Shown here piece after piece: positions 24,001-33,000 of a DNA stretch of 35,226 nt. The stretch is from Elusimicrobiota bacterium (GTDB taxonomy: Bacteria; Omnitrophota; Gorgyraeia; Zapsychrales; Fredricksoniimonadaceae). The DNA lies in the NCBI GenBank assembly GCA_012514595.1, contig JAAYZZ010000084.1, forward strand, positions 1-35,226, written 5' to 3'. Every line of letters starts with the position of its first letter. Position 1 is the first letter of the stretch. The position numbers and the translations under genes are program-made. Under the pieces are notes generated by a model. It was not told the DNA's origin and did no database searches. It saw only the letters and a program-made list of their open reading frames with translations.

Positions 24001-27000
24001 GCGTGCTGACAAAGGCATCGATATCGAAATGGTCCGCGAACACAACGATCCGCTGTCCCGGCCTTGCGGAGAGAAGCTGGGCCCTGAAATCCTGTTCAAA
24101 GAAATCTTCCGGCGGATCGACGGAGATGGGGGCTCCCCGGCGGACCTGCGCGAGCACGCGCTCCTTCAAGGCGGAATAGGACGGGAATTCAACAGGCTGC
24201 GGGTGTCGGGAAGGACGGGCCAAGACAAAATCCGCGCTCCAGGACCGGTTGTGTTCCTGATGGATCAGAAATGCCTCTTCATCGGTGATCTTGGGATCGT
24301 GAACGGACAAGAACAGGCGGGTCAACTCTGCGTCACGAACATCCGGGGGAAGCCAGGTGATATACCCATGCGCGGCCACGAACTCGCGCAGCGGCATGCC
24401 GCCATGCCGGATCGCCTCATTCTCCGAACGCACGGATGTCTCAAACAGGATCTCCTCTGCGGATTCGCTGTCCCCCCGGGCCAACGCCTCCTGATAATCC
24501 TGCCAGTTCGGCCCCATCAATCCCGGGACACCCCGGGACCGATCCGCGCTGTTTTCCCCCTGCTCCTCACGCGTTGTCCGGGAAGAACTTCCCTGGGGGA
24601 CGATGATCGTCCGGCCTTTTCTCCGTGATCTCTTCGAAGGTTTTCTCTCGTTCTGGCCGACCGGATCCAAGACCGACGCCCTGTCCGTATCGGAAGAACG
24701 CCCACGAGCGGCGCGGCGTGCCGAGAAAGCACCGACCGTGCCAACAACAACAAACCCCCAGGCCACCTGCTCCCACCAGGGCTGAACACAGTCTCCCAGA
24801 CCCGTCAGGGAACAAAAGACAAGAAATCCGCCGAGAAAGACAAGCACCGAAAATGCGACCGCAAAAATATAGGCTCTGCCGGAACGACTATCCCGGAAAC
24901 TCGTCCGGAAAGGATCTTCCAGAACGCCGGCCCCCTGCGAAACAAAGAGAGGAATGGCCAGCAATATGAAAAGACCCGAGAGCAGGCCCGCGAGCCCCCA
25001 GAAGATATGAAGTCCCGCCAGAAGCGCAGTCCCGCCAAGCCAAAGGAACAGAAACGGTCGCAAAGAAACCGCTCCGGACCTCGAGTCCAGATCCCGGATG
25101 TTCCTCTTGAGGGTGCCCCGGGTTTCCGGATCCTCGACGAACTTCGCGACGCTCCGGCAGATCGCGACATCCCCGTAGCAATTGGGGGAGCCTGTCTCAT
25201 CGCACGACGAGTCCATGATAGATGCAGGGGATGTGCTGATATGTACCGTCGCGGGAACGATCCCGTCCTCCTCAAAAAGACGCTTGAGGAAACTTTTGAT
25301 CGTGTCCTCATCCGCGACGTCCGAACAGATATTGATCACGATCCTCTGCCGCCGCGGCCTCTGGGCCCAGGAGAAATAATCCGCAAATGTCGTTTTATGG
25401 AATTCTGCGACGTGTCTCTTGAGGACATCCAACCCCTGATCCTGATCTCCAATCCCCGGCACGAAGTTCACCCAAATATGCCGACGGATCCTCCCCTTTT
25501 CTGCCAGATCCATCGCGATCGTCCCCGGGGCATAACCATGGGTCCGATCGCTCCAGTACGCGTCAGAATGCAGGTCGATCCAAAGCTGGTCATTCCCCGT
25601 CTCCGAGATCTCTCCTCTTTCGATCGCATCATCAAAATAAAGATCGCTCTTGGCATGACTGTCAAAAATATAGACCCCGAAACCGAGATCCGTATTGATC
25701 CGGACATCCTGCGCCATTTCCGAGAATTCCGCCCCGAAATTTGGCGAACGCCTCACATCGGACGCGTGGCCTTCAATATAATTTTTTCGCAAATACCAAG
25801 CCTGATAAAGCCGTTCGACAGCAAGATTTTCAGCATGACGGCCACCGTGGGATTCATGGACCAAGACCGAAGACGGGGTGGGATTCTCATTCGTGGCAAT
25901 AAGGACATACCCGAGGAGATTCGCGCCGTAGGCGCTCTTCACCGGACCCGCCTTGACCCGGTGGGCGGCCAGCATCTCGCGCAGGCGAACCGCCTGAACC
26001 GTCTTTCCGGTCGCCTCGTAGAAGGACAGGACTGCCTTGACCCACGCCTCATCCCCCGACACCCCGCGCCAGCCCGCAGACGGATCCTTCACAACCCCCG
26101 ACCGGATCAGGCGCTTTGCCTCGCGAACGACATCCGCCTCGCTGAACCCCTTGCGAGGCTTCGCGCGATCCGTCGCGGATCCCTCCTGACCCGAGAGAAC
26201 CCGGGCGGTCCTGGCCTTATCCTGACGTTCCTTGACCTGGTCGTAGGTGCGGTTGTCGGGCCCGAACTGCGGCTGGGAAAAGTACTTGTTGGCATCATCC
26301 TCGATGGCCCAGCGCACATCGATCGGGTCCTTCTCGCCCTTCTGGAAGATCTGCGCAAAGACCTCGCCCGTGTGGATGACCTTGCCCTCATCGTAGACCG
26401 CACCGACAAGGCACGGACCCATGGTCGTGATCTCACGCGCCCGCACATGGAGCAGGATCGAATGATCGGCGATGGACCCCGCCTCCAGGTGCGGACACCC
26501 GAAGGCAAAGACACCCTTTCGGTTCGCCAAAAGAGCTCGAAGGCCCGGGCCACAGTCCGCGATCACGTTCCCGTTCTCATCCGGTACCACATCGAACAAC
26601 GCCTGAAGGGCACGTGCCATCTCCGAGAACACCCCGCCGTCATCCATGGCCAAAAGATCATAGAACGCAGGGACAAAGGTCGAATTCATCCCCGTGTCGA
26701 TGAAGATCATCTCCTCGGGATGCCCCAAGTCGCCGAACCCGACACCCATATCCTCGCGGAAAGACCGTGCGGCATGGAGGACCGCGCACCAGTCCGCAAA
26801 GGTGGTCCTGTTCTTGAGCACGTCCCCGTTCGTGGCCCAGGATTCATCGCGGGCCTCGTCGGTAAATGTCGATCCTCCCACCAGGATCGAGTTCTCGCTC
26901 AACCGTGCGGCCAGATACACCGGGGTCCCCCCCGGGGCCCGGACCGTAAAGTGCCGCATCAGGGCATCGATCCCCGCGGGGGTGTAGCGCCGCACAAAGA

Positions 27001-30000
27001 ACGACATGGCGGCGCGCCCTTCCGCGTCCTTGTAGAACGCCAGTCCGTCGGGGTTTGTCGTATCGTTCCCCACAACGCGAGGCTTCTCGCGGGCCACAAG
27101 GATGCGTCCCGCGGCATCGGTCTTGATGAGACAATTGTTGCGCATCGCGTGGTCGGCAAGGGACAGCATCTCATCCGTGATGTGTTCCCGGACCCCGCAG
27201 GTCACCAGGCCTTCAGCGCGCCCGTCGAAAAGCGTGGCATTTGTCGACAACAGCATCTGATCATTGGCGCGCAGGATCCAGCCCGGCTCGGCAAGACGGA
27301 ACTGGCAGCTCTCAAGGATCGTGCGGGCCATGTAGGACACAAGGCCGGGATTGACAATCAGGTGCTTGCCGCCCAACCCCAGCGCATGCGTGAAGGGTTC
27401 ATTACGCGTCCCGCGGCCGGCCAGCTGAATATGAAGCACGCGGGCCGTGTCTTTGTTCAGGCCCAAACGGGGCAGGGCCTGTTCGATCGCGATGTGGATC
27501 TCGGCCACCGAGGCATTGAGATTGTCCTTGAAGACGCCGCTCGGATTGATGACAAGAATGACCGGAAGGTCTGCCGGGTAGGCGACACCCCGAAGCGCCT
27601 GGATCGCCTGGCGGTTCACATCCAGCATCCACTCTTCCGTATCAAAGACCAGCGCGTCGAACTGGGCGCCGCCCTGCATGAAGACCGTAAAGTTCTCCCA
27701 CATCCGGCGCGCCGCGGCCAGACGGATCTTCAACGTAGAGGATGTGGATGGATCATTCTCCATCCTCGCGAAATAATCCCCATGTCTGCGGGTGATCGGT
27801 CTGGGGGCCTGGAACCCTTCGGGCTTCCTCAGGATCTCATAACGGTTCGGGTAGTCTGCGACCACCTCGGCCTGCCTGCCCCTGACGCGGTCCGCGATCA
27901 TCCGCGTGAACCCGAGCTCCCGGCCCAGGCGCACCGCCATCTGACGCTTGGTCACGAGGGTCCGCGTTCTGGCCTTGAGCCTGGCCTCTTCATCCTTCTG
28001 TTCTTGAGGGTTCAACACCAGGGCGTTCAGGGCCGTCATGAACCGTTGCAGAAGATCCTCATGGGCCAAAAGGGTCCGGGGATCCTCAGGCGCGACATGA
28101 TTGATCGCCGTTCGGGCCGTCTTGGAAAATTCTGCCGCGGCCGGGATCTTGTCCCTTTCGGACTCAAAGACGGCCAAGAGCATCCTGAACAGGATCTCGA
28201 ACTTGAGGCCCGCGCTGAGGACATCATTTCCCTTGACCGCATCGATCGTCCGTTGCGTATCCGTGAGATCGTCGTGCCCAACAGGCTTGTTCGTATCTCC
28301 GTATCCCTGCGGATGGCTCCGGTGCCACTTCCAGGCATCTACGATCGAATCGCGGGTGCTCTTCACCGGGGCCCACCCTGTCACCTGCTGGAACCGGCCC
28401 CCCTTCTCGGCGGTCAAGACATCGGGGTCGCCCTGACGCTTGTTCTCGACTGAGATCCGAGACGCCGCGTCCGGGATATCCGAGGAGACGACCTCGACCA
28501 CAAGATCTCGGATCTCCTTGGCCGACTTGGGATCGCTGGTCCCAAGGTTAAAGGAATCGCTGACGCCGCCCCCCAGAAGATAAACAAAGGCGCGATAATG
28601 CGCATCCGCCAGGTCTCGGCCATCGATATAATCGCGGACCGTTGTTCCGTCGGCCGTCTGGGCACGTTCCCCGGGGATCGTGTCGCCCGTGATGCGGTCC
28701 TTCACGCTCCCGTCGAGATGAATGCTCTTTCCGTTCGCGAGGGTCTTGAGGAACCAGGCGATCAGATGGGTCTCGGGATCGTGGTCCTCTCCCTTCACTC
28801 CCTCGTCAAAGGCGCCCGCGACGTTGAAGTACCGCAGACACACGGAGCGGATCCCCTTGCGGGCCGCATACTCCCTCAGGATCAGCTCCACTTCATATTT
28901 GTTCTCGCCATAAGGATGTATCGGCCGCAGCGGGAAACTCTCATTGATCCCCTGCCCTTCCGCCAGGACCGGTTCCCCATAGACGGCGCAGGAAGAGGAG
29001 AAAATGTAATACGGACACCCGAACTCGACCATCACGTCGAGAAGATTGAGCGAATTGGCGATGTTGTTCACGTAATACTGCGACGGCATGTTCAGGGAAT
29101 CCGGCACAACGATATAGAACGCGGTATGGACGACCACATCAGGCCTGTAGGCATGGAACGTCCGGCGCAGGGCCTCTTTGTCGGCGAGGTCCCCCTCGAC
29201 AAAGACCGCCTCGCCGGGAACCGCGGCACGGTGCCCCCCGGAGAGATTGTCGAAGACGACCACCCGGCAGCCTTGTGCCAGGAAATAATGAGAAAGGAAG
29301 GTCCCGACATATCCGGCCCCGCCCACGATCAGGACGGTCTTCCGGGCAAAATGAAGGACCTGGGCCAACTGCGAGGCCATGTCCCGCTTGACAGGATCTC
29401 TCAGCGCCGAGAACGCGGCCTCATATTTTTCCGCAAGGTCGCGGTCCGCCAGGGCCGCGGCCTCATATTCTCCCAGCTGACGCGTATCCAGGAGGGTCCG
29501 GCCCGCCCGGGCAAAGGCCATGGCCTTGTCTGCTGTGGCCGGCTCGGATTCGAACACGTTCACCAGGAACCGGAACAGGATCTCGAACTGAAGGTCCTTG
29601 GAAAGATATTCGTGAGAAGTCACCGCCTCAATCGTGTTCTTCGTGTCCTGGACCTCGGTCGGCGGAACAGGGACTTCCTCATCCCCGTAGCCGGTGAGAT
29701 GTGTCTTCTGGAACATCCACGCGTGACGCAGCGAATCGAGGAAATTGGTCTCGGCCCTCCAACCCGTCGCCTGCTGGAGCCGGGCGCTCGAGGCGATCAA
29801 GCGGGCCGGGTCCCCGCGCCGGGCGTTCTCGACCCTCAGACGCTCCTCGATCTCGGGGAACTCGTCTTTGAGGACCGTCTTGACCCCCTGGGCGATCTGC
29901 TTCGAGGAGTACCCGTCCGCGGTCCCGCAGTTGAACGGTCCCTGCAGGCCCTTCACGAACGCGGCCTCGTGAGCCTTGGCGAGATCCGTGGCGTCGATGT

Positions 30001-33000
30001 AATCCCGGATCGGGGTCCCGTCGGGAGTGTCCACCTGGATCGGCGGGATCGTCTCTCCCGTCACCGGGTTCTTGGTCGATCCGTCAAGCAACAGGCCCAT
30101 CACCGCCGCACGGCCCGAAAGCTCGCGGAGAAGGTCCAAACCCGCCTTCTGATCGGCCAGGACCTCTTCGGCCTTTTTCCCTCGGATCACATCCTTCAAA
30201 GTCCGACGGAGCGTCCCGTAGATCCGGATCAGTCCGCCCATCCCGATGTAGGGACGCGCCGTCCCCTCGGCCGGGACCGCAGGAACCACGTTCTTCTCTA
30301 ATAAGTCCCTCAACGACCTCTCCTGCGCCAGGCTCAGCACGGCCCCTGCGGTCTGACGCGCGATGAGGTCCCGGACGATCAGCTCGATCAAGGGCAGCTG
30401 CATCAGAAGCGGCACCAGATGCGTCTCGGGACTGTGGTCCTCCCCGATCGATCCATCGGCCGCAGACCCGAACACGTTGAAGTACCGCAGGAAGGTCGTC
30501 TTCACGCCGGTCTTCTTCGTATACGCGGTCAGGATCTCCTCGGTCAGGAACTTGCTATCGCCGTAGGTCTGGATCGGATTATTCGGCGTCTTCTCGGTGA
30601 TCACCGCATCCTCGGGCTGGCCATATGTCGCCGCACTCGAGGAGAAGATGAACTGCGCGACCTTACGGGTCGTCGACGCATTCGCGTTGTGCTCGCTGAT
30701 CGCATCCAGAAGACCCAACAGCCGCGCGATGTTGTTGTCATAGTACTTGCCGGGAAGGCTCACCGACTCCGACACCAAAGAGTGCGCGGCGAAGAAATAC
30801 ACGGCCTCAGGCTGATACGTCCTTAAAACCTCCTCGAGCCTGGAACGGTCCGCCACATCGGCAGAGATGAAATCCGCCCCCTTCACAACAGCCTTCGGAT
30901 GTCCCTTGATGCAGCTGTCGTACACGACCACCCGATATCCGTTCTCCGTCAGATGCTTGACCGTGTGGCTCCCCACATACCCCGCTCCTCCGATCACAAG
31001 GACGGAACGTGATCCGGGGACTTCTGCGGGTTGTTTCTCTTGACCCTCCCCGTTAAAATCAATGACCTGACGGAAAATATGAACACGGTTGGGGGCGTCC
31101 TTTCCGCCGATCTCCTCTCCCCTGTGGCGCAGAATATCGATCTGGATCCGCACCCCGGAACGGATGCTCTCATCTTCCGGCGAGAGCGCCGTGATCGTCC
31201 CCGGTTCCGAGGTCTTCTGATAATCGGCGAGGAGCGCCGGCATGGAGGGAACCTTGCTCTCAATCGTAACATGGACCGGGAGCCGTAAGATCTGGGACAT
31301 CGCCTCAGGTCCCCACCCGTTCCAATAGTCGCGCGTGAAGGTCTCCCGAAGCTTGAGCGGGTTGAAAGGCTTTCCGTTGTGAAGAATGACCAGGCGGATC
31401 CCGCGGTCGAAGGCATAAAGCTCGATGCCCAGGCTTCCCGGCTGACGGTCGCCGTCCGCCACGCGCCGACGGATCGCGTCAAAGGACCGATACACCCAGA
31501 ACTCGATCACATCCGAGAAGATCCTCTGCAATCTCCTGTGCGGACTGATCTCTGCGACGGCCTCCGGGAGGGCGCGGGAATGGAAATCGGAAGACCAATG
31601 CAGGAACTGCTCCTCTAGCGGGATCCCGAACAGCCCTTCGGACAGACGCTCCTTGAGGAACCAGTCCTCTCCCTGCAGATCGATGAAGGCATGGACATCT
31701 TTCTCGGTCCGCTCGTCATACGCCTCAAAACTGGGCACCAGGGACAATCCATAAAAGACCATCTGGATATCCGCCTCGGCCGGATCCTTGTACCCGCGGG
31801 TGCGGTCCTCGAACCGGACCGCGGTCCTGTTCTTGTCGTCGTGAAGGCGATACCGGAGATCCGCGAAATCCTTGAGCGCTTCAATGTTGGTATATTTTCC
31901 CTCGAAGATATAAACGACACCCTTCTCGAAGACGATCGGGATGTCCCGGCGCTCCATCTGACCGCGGATGTACGCATTGCGCACCACATAGTCCTCACGC
32001 TCACGGCCGGAGACACGGAAGGCCTGAAGATGCCGGAGAAGGTCCACGGCCCCGTCGAAATCAAAGAACCCTTCCTCCCCCAGATACGGCTCACCGGACC
32101 GGAGAGTGGTCACAAGGTCCCCGAGCAACGCCCTCTCCTCATCGGTCAGGACCAGTTCGCCGCTCGCCGGGTCATGGGCCACGACCTTCTGGACGGCCTC
32201 GCGCCAATGGCGGTCCCGAAGATACCAGTCCAGTTCCAGGATCTTCACGCGCACCTGGCTCTGGGACAGGACCTTCTCGATCAGTCTCGCGATCACGGTC
32301 TTTCCGGACCCGGACCCTCCGTCGATAGAGACGACCGGCACATTTCCCGGGACCCCGCGGGCCAGGCGTTCTCGGATATGACGCACCATGGGGATCACGA
32401 ACGGCTCCATCCTCGCCTGCAGATATTCAAAGGAACTCGCGAACAGGGGCCTCCCGGTCACGGGATCGATCGGCGGATGATTGTAGTACCCGTGCGCCCT
32501 GGCGAACTCGTGGGCCGCCAGCGGGATCACCGCCTGGTCCTGTCCATAACGATACCTCGTCGAGGAAAGACCCAGATCGATCTGCGAATGCTGCAAAAGT
32601 CCCATGGCAAGACGCTTCGCCCCCCCGTAAAGCGCCATGGCATGTTCGTTGTACTGATCCATCATGGCCTGGCTCATGGCAGCCCCGAACTTCCCGCGCT
32701 GGATCCAGTAAATGCTGATCCGGTGCCGCGGGTCCATCCGTCCCTCATAATCCTTGAAGAACGTATAGAACTGACGGCAGTAATTCACGACCCGCTGTTC
32801 GCTCTCGATCCCGAGAAGGTACACAAAATGCATGCGCCGGCCGCGATTGTCCTCCATCAGACGGATCATGGAGGCGAACCCTTCATCCTCATTATCCGGC
32901 TCGCTGGAAAGGTCCGTGTACCGGACCAGAGGATTGAGGACCGCGATCGCCAGGCGGGACATCATGTGCCGATGTTCCGTCGAGACCTTCTCCGAACGAT

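Noticed and set aside
25007..28453. Plus-strand ORF of 1,148 codons
   Set aside because: Antisense to the nucleotidyltransferase-like and UPF0489-like segments.
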